Positions 8,062 through 16,939 of a stretch of DNA of 64,000 bases are shown one piece after another. The first letter of the stretch is position 1, and the number at the start of each line of letters is the position of its first letter. Made by a program: the position numbers and the translations under genes. Origin of the DNA: JAJPKK01 sp963787675 (lineage in GTDB: Bacteria; Pseudomonadota; Alphaproteobacteria; Rhizobiales; Xanthobacteraceae); NCBI GenBank assembly GCA_963787675.1, contig CAWBDV010000006.1, positions 186,001 through 250,000 on the forward strand, given 5' to 3'. The notes below the pieces were generated by a model that ran no database searches, was not told the DNA's origin, and saw nothing but the letters and a program-made list of their open reading frames with translations.

Positions 8062-9822
8062 CTACAATGGCAACTCGGGATCGGCACCGCGCCGCGCCTG
8101 GCGCGCGGGGGCCGCACCCTGGGGGATATGGGTGAAGGTCCAGTGCACGCGGTGAACCTCGCGCGCACGGCCGTAGATCACGATCTGCATGGTGCGGCGC
8201 GGGCCGTCCTGACCGGCGAGATAGACGCTTTCCTCGACCGCGACCTCGTCCTCGTGGGCATTGAAGTTCCACACATCCTTGTTCGGCAGCAGCAGCACGG
8301 CACCGTGACCGTCGGTGAGCCGATTGGCGCGAATCGCCGGATGCAGGTGAAAGCGCACCGCAAAGTAATCCTCGGTGTCCTCGGGCAGTCCGCTCCCGGT
8401 CGCCGGCAGAAACACGTCCTCGCCGTCGAGCCGATTTCCGTCGGCGGACAGGGACACGAACCGCTCATGGATGACGCCGAACCGTTCGGCGTAACCGTCA
8501 TGGGCCGCGCGCAGCACCGTCGCCTCCTCGTTGGAGTCGCGCGACACCGTCACGTCGGACGGCCCCTCGACGATCGGAATACCGAATAGCCGCTTGAACG
8601 CTATCGATTCGACGAAGCGGCACGACGACGTGTCGTTGAAGGTCACCGTCGAATGCGCGGCAGTCGCGCGCGCGACCTGCCGCCAGTTCTCGCGTCCGGC
8701 GGCGGGCATGCCGCAATTGACGATGATGCGCTGCTGCTTGTGGGAAAGCTCGAACGACAGGCAGCCCGCATGCGCATCGGCGCTCACTTCCGGCGGCGGC
8801 GGCGCGCCGGTATCCATCAGCAGGATGGTGCTGCCGGCATCGAGGCGCTGATAGCCCGAATAGGGTGCGTTGGCGACCGGCGCGCCGCGCGCATCGTCAT
8901 AGGCGAGCACGGTCGCGAGCAGGTCGGTCGGCGTCGGCCCCATGCCGTTGAAGAGCGCGAACGTGCCGTCGCCATGGCGGAAGAACCGCAGCATCGGCAT
9001 CATGCGGTCGATGGCGTTGATGATCGCCGGCGGCGGCGGAACGTTGCGCGCCGAATAGGCCTGGCTCAACGGCAACAGGTCGAGCAGAATCTCGACGATG
9101 ACGCCCGGGTTGCGGCTGATGTGCCCGCCGTCGGGAAGAATTTGCCGCTCCACCTCGCTGACGAGCCGGCGCGTTGCATTGCGCAGGTGGCGAATCTGTT
9201 TCGCCATGCACAGCGACGCGTAGACGATCGCGATTCGCGCCTGCAGGCGCGGGAGACCATCGCGGGTATCGTTCGCCGTGCTGCGCAAAAACCGGACCTG
9301 CCGGGTCAAGTAGCGCAGGAACCGGCGATAGAAGCGAACGTCGGCATCGTCGAGAATGACGGTCGCCTGGGAGATCCAGGACATGGTCCGCCGCGCCACC
9401 ACCTCGGGCTGCCAGGCGATCGGGTGGCCGGAGCCCTGGAGCGTCATCCACTCATCGACGAGCGCACGGGCGTTGGCGCGAGTGATCGTCGAATCAGCGG
9501 CGCGCAGATGGCGCAGCCAGCCGAAGCCGAACAGCTCCTCCGCCCATTCGTCGTTGGGCGGCATCATCTCGAACGGCGAGCGGCCGTCGCACACCACGAT
9601 CTTGCCCGCGAATGCGAAGCGACCGCTGTAAATTTCGCTGGCGCGGGTCGGATCGGCGGTACGCAGTTCTTGAGGAGCAATGAGCAGGCGCTCGCCGGCC
9701 GTCGGCCAATAGATGACGCCGGCCAGGGGATGAACAATCGTTCGCCCCTTCAAAATGTTCAGTTTGCGTCGAAGCGCCAGCCAAGACAGCCGGGAACGGT
9801 CCGCGATGACAGCGCGGGACAT
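8062..9822 (-). CDS. Heparinase II/III-family protein
   Basis: A 586-residue protein with the heparinase II/III organisation: an N-terminal alpha-toroid (about residues 90-330, including NEW-type and HISRNPGVIVEILLDLLPLS sequences) and a C-terminal beta-sandwich (about 350-570, including YQRLDAGSTILLMDTGAPP and STVTFNDTSSC). In many alphaproteobacteria such a gene sits between purH and rsmB, as here, so it belongs to the core block. The enzyme class is polysaccharide lyase, but the substrate in these bacteria is unknown. No clear signal peptide is visible. The start ATG at 9822 is the first in frame and gives the usual beginning (SRLSWLALRRKL). Confidence 0.88.
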   Translation of the reverse strand: MSRAVIADRSRLSWLALRRKLNILKGRTIVHPLAGVIYWPTAGERLLIAPQELRTADPTRASEIYSGRFAFAGKIVVCDGRSPFEMMPPNDEWAEELFGFGWLRHLRAADSTITRANARALVDEWMTLQGSGHPIAWQPEVVARRTMSWISQATVILDDADVRFYRRFLRYLTRQVRFLRSTANDTRDGLPRLQARIAIVYASLCMAKQIRHLRNATRRLVSEVERQILPDGGHISRNPGVIVEILLDLLPLSQAYSARNVPPPPAIINAIDRMMPMLRFFRHGDGTFALFNGMGPTPTDLLATVLAYDDARGAPVANAPYSGYQRLDAGSTILLMDTGAPPPPEVSADAHAGCLSFELSHKQQRIIVNCGMPAAGRENWRQVARATAAHSTVTFNDTSSCRFVESIAFKRLFGIPIVEGPSDVTVSRDSNEEATVLRAAHDGYAERFGVIHERFVSLSADGNRLDGEDVFLPATGSGLPEDTEDYFAVRFHLHPAIRANRLTDGHGAVLLLPNKDVWNFNAHEDEVAVEESVYLAGQDGPRRTMQIVIYGRAREVHRVHWTFTHIPQGAAPARQARRGADPELPL

Positions 9823-9988
9823 TAAGGCTGGACCCTCCTCTCACAGGCAACCCGTATACCGTTTGATAACATAACGAAGGGTAAGCGGGCCGCAAATCAG
9901 GGGAAAAATTCCGCAAAAATCAATAGATAGCGGGATCGCCCGTGCACGATGCGACGGGGCGGGCGCGGAACTTTTCAGCCTGATTTGG

Positions 9989-11329
9989 CTAGACCCGCTC
10001 GAGGCGCGCCGCGAAAAATCCGTCGAGACCGGCCATGCGAGGCTCCGGGTCGGGCCATTGGCTCGGCAGCGTGCGCAATTCGCCGCGCGCCGTGACAAAG
10101 CCGTCGAGCCCGGGAAGTTCCGATCCGCAGATGGGGCTGCGGCGCACGCGCTGATCATCCTCGAGCGCCGCCGAAATGATGTCCTCGCCTTCCTCGGGTT
10201 CGAGCGAGCAGGTGCAGAACACGATGGTGCCGCCGGGTTTGGTGAGATCGATGGCACGGGCCAGGAGACGCCGCTGCACCGCCGCCATCATCTCGATGTC
10301 ATCCTCCGATTTTCGCCATGGGATATCCGGATGCCGCCGGATGGTTCCGGTCGAGGTGCACGGCGCATCGACGAGCACCGCATCGAACGGGTCGGCCTGC
10401 CATTCCTCCGCCGCCGCGATCACCGTCTTCGCCTCGAGGCGCAATCTCGCGAGATTGTCCAGGAGGCGCGCCACGCGCGATTCCGATCGATCGACTGCGG
10501 TGACATCGGCGCCCGCGGCGGCAAGTTGCGCGGTCTTGCCGCCGGGCGCGGCGCACAGGTCGGCCACCGCGCGCCCGCGCAGATCGCCGAACAGCCGCGC
10601 CGGCAGTGCCGCGCCGGCATCCTGCACCCACCATTCGCCTTCGGCATATCCCGGCAACGACGCGACCGGACCGGAGGCCGCAACCCGCACCGAACCGGTC
10701 GGCGTGACGCGGCCTTGAAGGCGCTCCGCCCAAAGCTGCGGATCGGATTTCACGGTGAGATCGAGCGGCGGCTCCTGGCTGTTTGCATGCGCGATGGCGC
10801 GAGCGACCTCCTCGCCGTAGGTCTTGGTCCACCGCGCCAGCAGCCATGGTGGCGTATCGAAATCGACCGGATCGATGTTCGCGATGGATTCTTTCCCGAC
10901 CCGCGCAATGCGGCGGAGCACGGCGTTGACGAGGCCGGCGAAGCGCGCATTGCGGCGGTCGCGCTGCACCAGCCGCACTGAAAGATCGACCGCGGCGTGA
11001 TGCGGAATGTCGAGGAACAGGAGCTGCGTTGCTCCGGTAATCAGCGCACTTTCGATTTGCGGCGCATTGCGCGGCAAACCGCGATCGAGCATTTCCCCGA
11101 TGAGGTGACGTAGCGTGCCGAGCCGCCGCAGCGCGGTCGCCACGATGCGCCGCGCCAGCGCACGATCGCGTTCGGACAGCTCCTTCATCCCGGCGGCTGC
11201 GGTCTTGCCGTCGAGTTGCTCATCGAGCGGCCGGTTACGGCGCAGCACTGCCTCCAACACATCGGCAGCGGCGCGCCGCGAGGCAAAGCCGGGCGGGTGC
11301 CGGTGCGCGGCACAATTCAGGTCACTCAT
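9989..11329 (-). CDS. rsmB: 16S rRNA (cytosine-967 C5)-methyltransferase
   Basis: A 446-residue RsmB. The N-terminal NusB-like RNA-binding domain covers about residues 15-150 (ASRRAAADVLEAVLRRNRPL, then DIPHHAAVDLSVRLVQRD). The Rossmann methyltransferase domain has the SAM motif DLCAAPGGKTAQLAAAGADV, the motif IV cysteine in VDAPCTSTGTIRRHPDIPW, and the motif VI catalytic cysteine in TIVFCTCSLEPEEGE. ATG at 11329 is preferred to an in-frame TTG at 11347. Core housekeeping gene on the same strand as purH and the heparinase-like gene. Confidence 0.95.
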   Translation of the reverse strand: MSDLNCAAHRHPPGFASRRAAADVLEAVLRRNRPLDEQLDGKTAAAGMKELSERDRALARRIVATALRRLGTLRHLIGEMLDRGLPRNAPQIESALITGATQLLFLDIPHHAAVDLSVRLVQRDRRNARFAGLVNAVLRRIARVGKESIANIDPVDFDTPPWLLARWTKTYGEEVARAIAHANSQEPPLDLTVKSDPQLWAERLQGRVTPTGSVRVAASGPVASLPGYAEGEWWVQDAGAALPARLFGDLRGRAVADLCAAPGGKTAQLAAAGADVTAVDRSESRVARLLDNLARLRLEAKTVIAAAEEWQADPFDAVLVDAPCTSTGTIRRHPDIPWRKSEDDIEMMAAVQRRLLARAIDLTKPGGTIVFCTCSLEPEEGEDIISAALEDDQRVRRSPICGSELPGLDGFVTARGELRTLPSQWPDPEPRMAGLDGFFAARLERV

Positions 11330-11503
11330 GTGACGTTTGACGTCCAACCAGTATCGTCGCCGGTTGTCCCGACCTGTCGACAGCCTCGCCCCAGGTTTTC
11401 AATTAGCAGGGAAATATCTTCGCGCAACGCGCTTATTCATCGCATGCCGGCCTCGATCACTGTGATTATTGACAGTGACGCCAAGGCGTACATCTTAAGT
11501 TCC

Positions 11504-11746
11504 ATGAGCGCACATGATCACTCCAGGACCGCAACCGGTCCCGGTTCCGCCGCCATGAACGCAGCAGGAGCGAAGCCGCGCGTCCTCTCGCCGGAAGCGC
11601 AACGCGCGCTCGCCGAAGCAGAAGCGCGCCGCGCGGAAATCGACCGCAACGCGGCGGCGCGGCCGAAGGAAATCAACGGCCGTAACGGTCCGGAACCGAC
11701 CCGCTACAGCGACTGGGAGGTCCGTGGCATCGCGACGGATTTCTAA
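11504..11746 (+). CDS. SdhAF4-family (DUF1674) protein
   Basis: An 80-residue protein ending in the family signature: NGRNGPEPTRYSDWEVRGIA followed by TDF. This matches the C-terminus of DUF1674/SdhAF4 proteins, which assist assembly of flavinylated succinate dehydrogenase in eukaryotes and probably in alphaproteobacteria. The N-terminal half is Ala/Glu/Arg-rich and helical (EAQRALAEAEARRAEIDRNA). ATG at 11504 gives the usual size; a longer in-frame opening upstream is antisense to rsmB and unlikely. It is divergent from rsmB. Confidence 0.85.
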   Translation: MSAHDHSRTATGPGSAAMNAAGAKPRVLSPEAQRALAEAEARRAEIDRNAAARPKEINGRNGPEPTRYSDWEVRGIATDF

Positions 11747-11832
11747 GCCCGCCCTGCTGGCAACGCGCCTAAACCTCAATCTGTGATTGATGTGCTGTTG
11801 CCATTCGCCTATTGCTAAGTATACATAGGAAT

Positions 11833-12390
11833 ATGATCAGATTCGTCAGATCATATTCCTTGCGGTCGACGAGGGCCGGGATTGCCGGGCTGACGTTTGC
11901 GTGCGGCCTGTTCGCCGGGCTCGCCATCGGCTCCATCGTGCAGGGCCAATCAGCACCCGCGACAAGCGAATCAGCGGCAGCGGAAATCCGAGTCCCGGCA
12001 ACGCTGGCGCCGACGGCGCGCGGTCCGATCCCAACGGCATTGCCCGCGGACGTATTGCGGGTGATCGATGGCGATACGTTCGAGGCGCGAGTCCACGTCT
12101 GGCCCGGACTCGACATCACCACCAAGGTGCGGCTGCGCGGCATCGACGCGGCGGAATTGCGGGCGCGATGTCCCGCCGAGCGCGTCAAGGCCGAGGCCGC
12201 GCGCGACACTCTCTCTGCGATGTTGGCCGAGGGATCGGTCGGAGTGTTCGATGTTACGCTCGACAAATATGGCGGGCGCGTCGTTGCCGACGCGCGCACC
12301 CGTTCGATCGCGAACGTATCGGCCGAATTGCTTGGGCGCGGCTTCGCCCGTCGCTACGGCGGCGGGCGGCGCGAAAGCTGGTGCGATTGA
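11833..12390 (+). CDS. Thermonuclease-family (SNase-like) secreted protein
   Basis: A 185-residue protein with an N-terminal signal or anchor segment (AGIAGLTFACGLFAGLAIGS) and a staphylococcal-nuclease-like domain: VLRVIDGDTFEARV, then VRLRGIDAAELRARCP carrying the Arg and Glu of the SNase active site, and DKYGGRVVADA with the third site Arg. It ends in RREGW/C-like sequence (GGGRRESWCD), common in alphaproteobacterial members. It probably cleaves nucleic acids in the periplasm. ATG at 11833 is chosen over a TTG 21 bases upstream. It converges on the L,D-transpeptidase gene with 19 bases between stops. Confidence 0.87.
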   Translation: MIRFVRSYSLRSTRAGIAGLTFACGLFAGLAIGSIVQGQSAPATSESAAAEIRVPATLAPTARGPIPTALPADVLRVIDGDTFEARVHVWPGLDITTKVRLRGIDAAELRARCPAERVKAEAARDTLSAMLAEGSVGVFDVTLDKYGGRVVADARTRSIANVSAELLGRGFARRYGGGRRESWCD

Positions 12391-12409
12391 GTCGCCGCGG
12401 CCGAACCGA

Positions 12410-12937
12410 TCAGCGCGTCACGACCACCTGCGTGCCGTAGCCGACTCGTCCAAACAAGTCGCTGATGTCCGCATTGTACATGCGGATACAGCCGTAGGAG
12501 ACGAAGCCGCCGATCGAGCCCGGCTGGTTGGTGCCGTGGATGGCGTATTGCCCGCCGTGCAGCGTCATCGCCGCGACGCCCATCGGATTCTTGGGCGAGC
12601 CGCCGGGGATGACCGCCGGCAGACCAGGCTTGTCGCGGCGGATATCGTCCGGCGGCGACCACGCCGGGCTGACGTACTTTCCGTCGATATACGATGTGCC
12701 GCTCCATTGCTTTCCGAGGCGGCCGACGCCGACCGGATAGCGCAACGCCCGGCCATTGCCGAGATACAGGTAAAGCTGGCGCTGTTCGGTATGAACCACG
12801 ATGGTGCCGGCCGAATAGCTGCCGCCGGCGGCGACGAGTTCGCCGCGCGCCGCTGCCGGCGTCGTGCCGATCGAAGGATAAACGAACAACGCGGTTGCAA
12901 GCGCACAGGCAAGTCGCAGGCTTGTTTGCCTCAGCAT
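12410..12937 (-). CDS. L,D-transpeptidase (YkuD/ErfK family)
   Basis: A 175-residue periplasmic enzyme that makes 3-3 peptidoglycan cross-links or attaches proteins to peptidoglycan. A signal peptide is clear (RLACALATALFVYPSIGTTP then AAA). The YkuD domain follows: RQLYLYLGNGRALRYPVGVG, then the catalytic block HGTNQPGSIGGFVSYGCIRM with the active Cys in S-Y-G-C-I-R. ATG at 12937 is preceded by GGGGGA at good spacing; the ATG at 12949 has its ribosome site too close. Such small L,D-transpeptidases occur in many copies in Rhizobiales. Confidence 0.92.
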   Translation of the reverse strand: MLRQTSLRLACALATALFVYPSIGTTPAAARGELVAAGGSYSAGTIVVHTEQRQLYLYLGNGRALRYPVGVGRLGKQWSGTSYIDGKYVSPAWSPPDDIRRDKPGLPAVIPGGSPKNPMGVAAMTLHGGQYAIHGTNQPGSIGGFVSYGCIRMYNADISDLFGRVGYGTQVVVTR

Positions 12938-13069
12938 CACGTCCCCCATCCCCCAAATATCCCAACGCCCGGTTGCGCGCGTTCGCAACCTGAGCGCAAC
13001 GAAACGATAACCATCCGGGCGCGCGACGCCTAGTCGTAAGGCGAAATGGTGGAGCGTTTGTAAAAACAC

Positions 13070-13946
13070 TGTGGCCGCGCGGCTACAGTCATGCCCAAAT
13101 AACGGTCATACGGGGGCGACACGGAACTGCCGCACCAACCTCTCTTCGGTTTATTGGGCCGGGAGTCGATTGCGTGAGGAACGATCTTGTGGATTCGCGG
13201 TTGCCAGTATGGTGCGGCCCGCGACCCTTCCCCCGTTACCCCCAGGCGCGGTCCCGCGCCGGGGCCCCGATCTCAGGGTCGGGGCTGTTTTCTGTTCCGT
13301 CCCGGTAAGACTGAATTGTCATTCCGGGGCGCCGTAGCGAAGCGGAGGCGAGCCCGTCCGCTCGAGGCCATTGAAATATCTTGCATATTCTTGATGGCCG
13401 AAAATAACCTACAAGTCTACCTACAAGGGCTTTCCTTCGCCGAATCAGCGTCGACTCTCGGCTGTAATCGGCCCGCGTTGCAAGGTTGGCGCCGGGTTTT
13501 CTGATCAACCTCACGGTATATCGTAACGGCGCTTTGCGGATGGTGCTGTCAGGATTCCGGGGAGGTGGCGGACGGGGCTGGCGGAGCCGGCCGCTCAGAC
13601 GGTAGCGGGCATCGCTCGCTACGCCGAGTTAACAATGAGTCGCCGGATCGGAGTGGGCGAGGTCAGTCCTCTTGCTTGCGAATGCCAGCGCGACCGCCGG
13701 TGGTGAAGGGCGTGGCCGGGCGCGTGAGCAGCCTAAAAAGGCGACGCATCATCGCCTTCCGCCAAGAACCACATCGGTTGCCTGCGACCTAACGGTGTCA
13801 TGGAGCCAGAATTAACGCAGTGCGGTTGGTGGCTAAGATCAGAACCCGCGGTCCGATCTGTGCAGTGCGCTGCCGATCTGTTACGGTCCAAGACAACATA
13901 AGCATCGGCCTAGGCCGGTCTTGCATCATCGAACGGGAGGACAGTC
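13070..13946. other. Geneless stretch, 877 bases
   Basis: No supported gene. Open frames here (for example 13187-13504 on the plus strand) show no recognisable domain and have Arg/Pro-rich content typical of chance translation of GC-rich DNA. The only structure seen is a GC-rich hairpin followed by T residues at 13264-13292. A short segment at 13318-13345 (CATTCCGGGGCGCC...) resembles GC-rich dispersed repeats common in Bradyrhizobium, but a genome comparison would be needed to say so. Confidence 0.4.
13264..13292 (+). terminator. Hairpin plus T-tract, terminator-like
   Basis: GCCCCGA (13264-13270) pairs perfectly with TCGGGGC (13279-13285) across an 8-base loop, and TGTTTTC follows. This is a rho-independent terminator shape reading rightward. 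No rightward gene is annotated just upstream, so it may end an unannotated small RNA or be a chance structure. Confidence 0.35.
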
Positions 13947-14063
13947 ATAGCGGTCACATTCAATGTGAACGGCGCCCCGGTAACGGTTGATGCACCTGCG
14001 GCGACGCCTTTGCTGTGGGTGATCCGCGAACAGCTAAAACTTACCGACCATATCTTGTTTAAG
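13947..14063 (+). pseudogene. N-terminal remnant of a [2Fe-2S] subunit (isoquinoline 1-oxidoreductase alpha type)
   Basis: The frame reads AVTFNVNGAPVTVDAPAATP then LLWVIREQLKLTD, which matches the first 35 residues of CoxS/IorA-type ferredoxin-like subunits (compare the intact copy at 54638, FTVNGEPAEFDGPEDVPLLW). A good ribosome site (GGGAGG, 13934-13939) is followed at normal spacing by ATA where ATG would be expected. The four-cysteine plant-type motif that should come next is missing: at about 14055 the sequence joins in frame to an unrelated DNA ligase gene. It is a truncated scrap. Confidence 0.7.
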
Positions 14064-14723
14064 ATGAATGCGCATAAGCTCCCGGCTGGGTTCATCGTGC
14101 CGGCCCAGCCGATTGAGCGCACAGTCCCGCCGGCCGGGGCCGAGTGGGTGCATGAAATCAAACATGACGGATATCGGACGATCGTCCGCAAGGATGGCGG
14201 CCCCGTGCGCCTCTTCACGCGCAACGGCTATGATTGGAGCGGACGGTTCCCGGCGATCGCCGCCGCTGCGGAGCGACTCGAAGCCGACAGCTTCACGATC
14301 GACGGCGAAGCGGTCGTGATCGGCCCTGATGGGCTATCGCGTTTCGATGAACTGCGCCACGGAAACAGCGTGGCAGTGCTCTACGCCTTCGATCTCAGCG
14401 AGTTTGATGGAGCAGATCTCCGAGCACATCCCTTGCTTGAGCGGAAGGATGCGCTTGCCCGGCTGCTCCGTGGGAAAAACTCGGCGATCCTGCTCAACGA
14501 GCACATCGCTGGGCCGGGCCCCGCGGTCTTTGCTCATGCTTGTAAGCTCGGCGCGGAGGGGATCGTTTCCAAGCGTATCGACTCGCCCTACCGCTCAGGG
14601 CGGTATTCGGCCTGGATCAAGGTCTGCAATCCGGCGGCCCTCGCCGTGCAGAGCGAGCGCAGCGAGAACTGGAACGCGCCACGAAGCGGCCGCCGGCGAG
14701 TTGCTCAGCCTTCCAGGAAATGA
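14064..14723 (+). CDS. ATP-dependent DNA ligase, adenylation domain (LigD/LigC type)
   Basis: About 219 residues matching the nucleotidyltransferase domain of bacterial ATP-dependent ligases used in end joining. Motif I with the AMP-accepting lysine is in WVHEIKHDGYRTIV; later motifs are DSFTIDGEAVVIGPDGLSRF, VAVLYAFDLSEFDGADLR, and GAEGIVSKRIDSPYRSGR followed by AWIKV (motif V). Short stand-alone ligases of this kind with little or no OB domain are common in Bradyrhizobium. The tail after AWIKVCNPAALAVQSERSE is basic and probably not conserved. The ATG at 14064 is the natural start, but the frame is open upstream into a [2Fe-2S] remnant, so a 252-residue chimera is also possible. No Ku gene is nearby. 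Confidence 0.75.
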   Translation: MNAHKLPAGFIVPAQPIERTVPPAGAEWVHEIKHDGYRTIVRKDGGPVRLFTRNGYDWSGRFPAIAAAAERLEADSFTIDGEAVVIGPDGLSRFDELRHGNSVAVLYAFDLSEFDGADLRAHPLLERKDALARLLRGKNSAILLNEHIAGPGPAVFAHACKLGAEGIVSKRIDSPYRSGRYSAWIKVCNPAALAVQSERSENWNAPRSGRRRVAQPSRK

Positions 14724-14880
14724 CCAAATGCCGCCAGAGGTCGCACGCGGTCGCAAATGATCTTCGTTATTGCCAGCATAGGTACCGATAATATCGCGCC
14801 GGGAACGCCCCAGATCCAGAACCAGAAAACCAGTGACCCAATAATCAGAAGACCGCATTCCCTCGTGCAGGTAGCTGACC
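14705..14880 (-). pseudogene. C-terminal fragment of an AI-2E-family transporter
   Basis: On the minus strand the frame ends with GSLVFWFWIWGVPGAILSVP, then MLAITKIICDRVRPLAAFG, and stops at 14705. This is the typical last transmembrane hairpin and tail of the AI-2E/PerM permease family (FWGWLWGVPG, then VxKIxCERI). Upstream sequence shifts frame and has no further similarity that I recognise, so most of the gene (normally about 350 residues) is lost. It overlaps the ligase 3' end by a few bases. Confidence 0.65.
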
Positions 14881-14989
14881 TTCTGATCGAGCACGAGCTT
14901 GCTCGCAAAAACCCCGGCGACGGGAGCTGGCGTCGCCGGGGGCAAGAGGCCATTGGTGGCGTTTGACGGCCCCACCATGGCGAGGCGAG

Positions 14990-15388
14990 TTAGCCGCGGT
15001 GACCGAAGCCGCGGTGATTGAAGCCGTGGTGACCGAAGCTGCGATGACCGAAGTAGCGATGACCGAAGTAGCGGTAGCCGTAGCTGTTGTAGCCGTAGGT
15101 GTTGTAGTCACAGGTGTCGTAGTCGCAGGTGTTGTAGACGTAGCTGTTGTAGCCGTAGCGGGGCCACCAGCGATACCGCCAGTTCCAGTGGCTGTAGTGC
15201 GAGCGGTAACCGAAGTGGTGTCCCCAGCCAAAGCGATGGCCGAAGCCATGGTGGAAACCACCGTGTCCTCCATGGAAGCCGCCGTGGCCGCCACCATGTC
15301 CGAACGCCGAGGCGCTGGTCGGAACGAGTGCCGCCGTGGCGAGGCTCGCGAGCGTCGCAGCGGCGAAGATAAGTTTGCGCGTGTTCAT
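14990..15388 (-). CDS. Small secreted His/Gly/Tyr-rich protein
   Basis: A 132-residue protein. Residues 1-28 form a clear signal peptide (KLIFAAATLASLATAALVPT, cleavage near SASA-F). The mature part is low complexity: first Gly/His (GHGGGHGGFHGGHGGFHHGF), then an aromatic block (HYSHWNWRYRWWPRYGYN), then Tyr/Asn/Cys repeats (NTCDYDTCDYNTYGYN), and finally near-repeats of YFGHR/SFGHH. There are two Cys in a C-D-Y-D-T-C motif. Similar short proteins are common in Rhizobiales and have no established role; metal binding or an envelope role are possibilities only. The ATG at 15388 has AAGGA upstream. Confidence 0.75.
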   Translation of the reverse strand: MNTRKLIFAAATLASLATAALVPTSASAFGHGGGHGGFHGGHGGFHHGFGHRFGWGHHFGYRSHYSHWNWRYRWWPRYGYNSYVYNTCDYDTCDYNTYGYNSYGYRYFGHRYFGHRSFGHHGFNHRGFGHRG

Positions 15389-15891
15389 GATCGTGATCCT
15401 TTTCCAAGAGGAAGAGGCGGAATGCCCTTTCTCTGCCATTGGTCGAAGGATGCGCACCCCGAGAATGTGTGGCGATCACAGGAGGAATGGTTCAGGCCGC
15501 AGTTGATATTTGTCACAGCAGAGAAGCGGGCGCGGGCGTCTTTTGGATAATCGAGAGCACAGATAAACTAATAGAATGGGGAACCGCACGCGCCGTCCTG
15601 ACATGCTGGCGACTTGGCGCATGTCCCTTGAAATAGTCCGGTTCATACGTCGATTCGTGAGAGTATTCCCGACACCGGAGCTAAATCGTCGAACTTGGCC
15701 CAGCCGGCAGACGTCGCAAGAAAAGCCCTCCACGCTGTCGCACCGAACCTAAGCCACACGGGGCAAATCTATCAGGCCAGATTTGATCGTTGGGTGAGAC
15801 GGCTATTCCCCAGTTGACGGTTGCTGCTATGGCCCGTTGACCCGAAATCGGTGCTGCCGAGACTTCTGAGTTGTCTCGGTTTACACGGCGG
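15389..15891. other. Geneless stretch, 503 bases
   Basis: Between the secreted protein start and the Ldh gene stop I see no supported gene. Short frames on both strands lack domains and good ribosome sites. The right part should contain the transcription end of the leftward liv-ldh operon, but no convincing hairpin with a T-tract was found. Confidence 0.4.
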
Positions 15892-16926
15892 TCAGGCAAT
15901 CAACCGATGCTTGACCCCGAGATCACCCGCCAAGCTGACAATATCGGACCAGAGCTCGTCGGGGATCTGCAGACCGTTCTCGCGACTTTGCTTCTCGCGT
16001 TGGGCGCTGCCCTGTCCTGGAATCAGGATGGCGTCGGTGTCCGGCGCTGTCGGCCCGGATGTGACTTCGTTGAGTAAGTTCTCGAGGCTTCGATAGTAGT
16101 CATCAAGCGACTGAAATGCTTCGACTCGGACGGCGCCCACCAGAATCGCCCCGCCGCTTGGCGGCCACATGCCGCTGAGCACGCCGCACAGGATTTCCAC
16201 CGCAAGCGCGAGGGCGTAACCCTTGTGGCCGCCGAGCGGAGCCAGCGTGCCAAGCGGCGGCAAAGCCTTCGCCGGATCACGGGTCGGATGTCCAGCGGCA
16301 TCGAACGCCCATCCCTCCGGCAGCAATTTTCCGAGCTTGGCGGCTAGCAACACGTGGCCGCGCGCACCCTGGGTCGTTGACAGATCGACGACGACGGGAG
16401 GGCCGTTCTTGCGCGGAAAGCCGAAGGCGATCGGATTCGTGCCGAAGATGGGCTTGATTCCTCCCCACGGCGCGACCCAAGCCGAAGAGGGATGCCCCGA
16501 GCATGCCACCAGGCCGACCAAGCCATCGTCGGCCGCAGCTTCCACATAGTAGCCGAGGCGGCCGATGTGATTGGCGTTGCGCAGCAGCGCCAAGCAGACG
16601 CCCAGCCGCTGTGCCCGCTCGACGCACATTGTCATCGCTTGCGTTGTGGCGACCTGACCCCACCCGTTGCCGGCATCCAGCAAGAGCGTCGCTCCGAATT
16701 CGCGCTCGAGTGTGAGCTTGGCGGGCGAGACGATTTTCCCGTTTCGCAACCAGGTGATGTAGGGGCGCAGCCTGATCAAACCCTGCCCACGGCTTTCGCG
16801 CGCCTCAGCGTCGACAAGCTGCTTCGCGACCACGCGCGCGTCGTCGGAATCGGCGCCCGCGGCACGGAGTAACGCGAGCACGAGGTCATTGAGATCTTCG
16901 CTGTGGATTGGTCCGGCGAACGTCAC
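15892..16926 (-). CDS. Ldh-family NAD(P)-dependent oxidoreductase (malate/L-lactate/ureidoglycolate type)
   Basis: A 344-residue member of the type 2 malate/lactate dehydrogenase family, which also includes ureidoglycolate dehydrogenase and piperideine-carboxylate reductase. Typical motifs are ARESRGQGLIRLRPYITWL (substrate-side), RNANHIGRLGYYVEAAADDG with the catalytic His, VAPWGGIKPIFGTNPIAFGF, VVVDLSTTQGARG, and GGHKGYALALAVEILCGVLS. It is the last gene of the leftward ABC-importer operon, 13 bases after livF, so it probably oxidises or reduces an intermediate derived from the imported compound. The exact substrate is not predictable from sequence. Confidence 0.88.
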   Translation of the reverse strand: MTFAGPIHSEDLNDLVLALLRAAGADSDDARVVAKQLVDAEARESRGQGLIRLRPYITWLRNGKIVSPAKLTLEREFGATLLLDAGNGWGQVATTQAMTMCVERAQRLGVCLALLRNANHIGRLGYYVEAAADDGLVGLVACSGHPSSAWVAPWGGIKPIFGTNPIAFGFPRKNGPPVVVDLSTTQGARGHVLLAAKLGKLLPEGWAFDAAGHPTRDPAKALPPLGTLAPLGGHKGYALALAVEILCGVLSGMWPPSGGAILVGAVRVEAFQSLDDYYRSLENLLNEVTSGPTAPDTDAILIPGQGSAQREKQSRENGLQIPDELWSDIVSLAGDLGVKHRLIA

Positions 16927-16939
16927 GAGCGCATTCTCC

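Noticed and set aside
8653..9825. 390-codon plus-strand frame opposite the heparinase-like gene
   Set aside because: Arg/His/Ala-rich with no domain. Frames opposite GC-rich genes are often open, and the minus-strand gene has clear family motifs.
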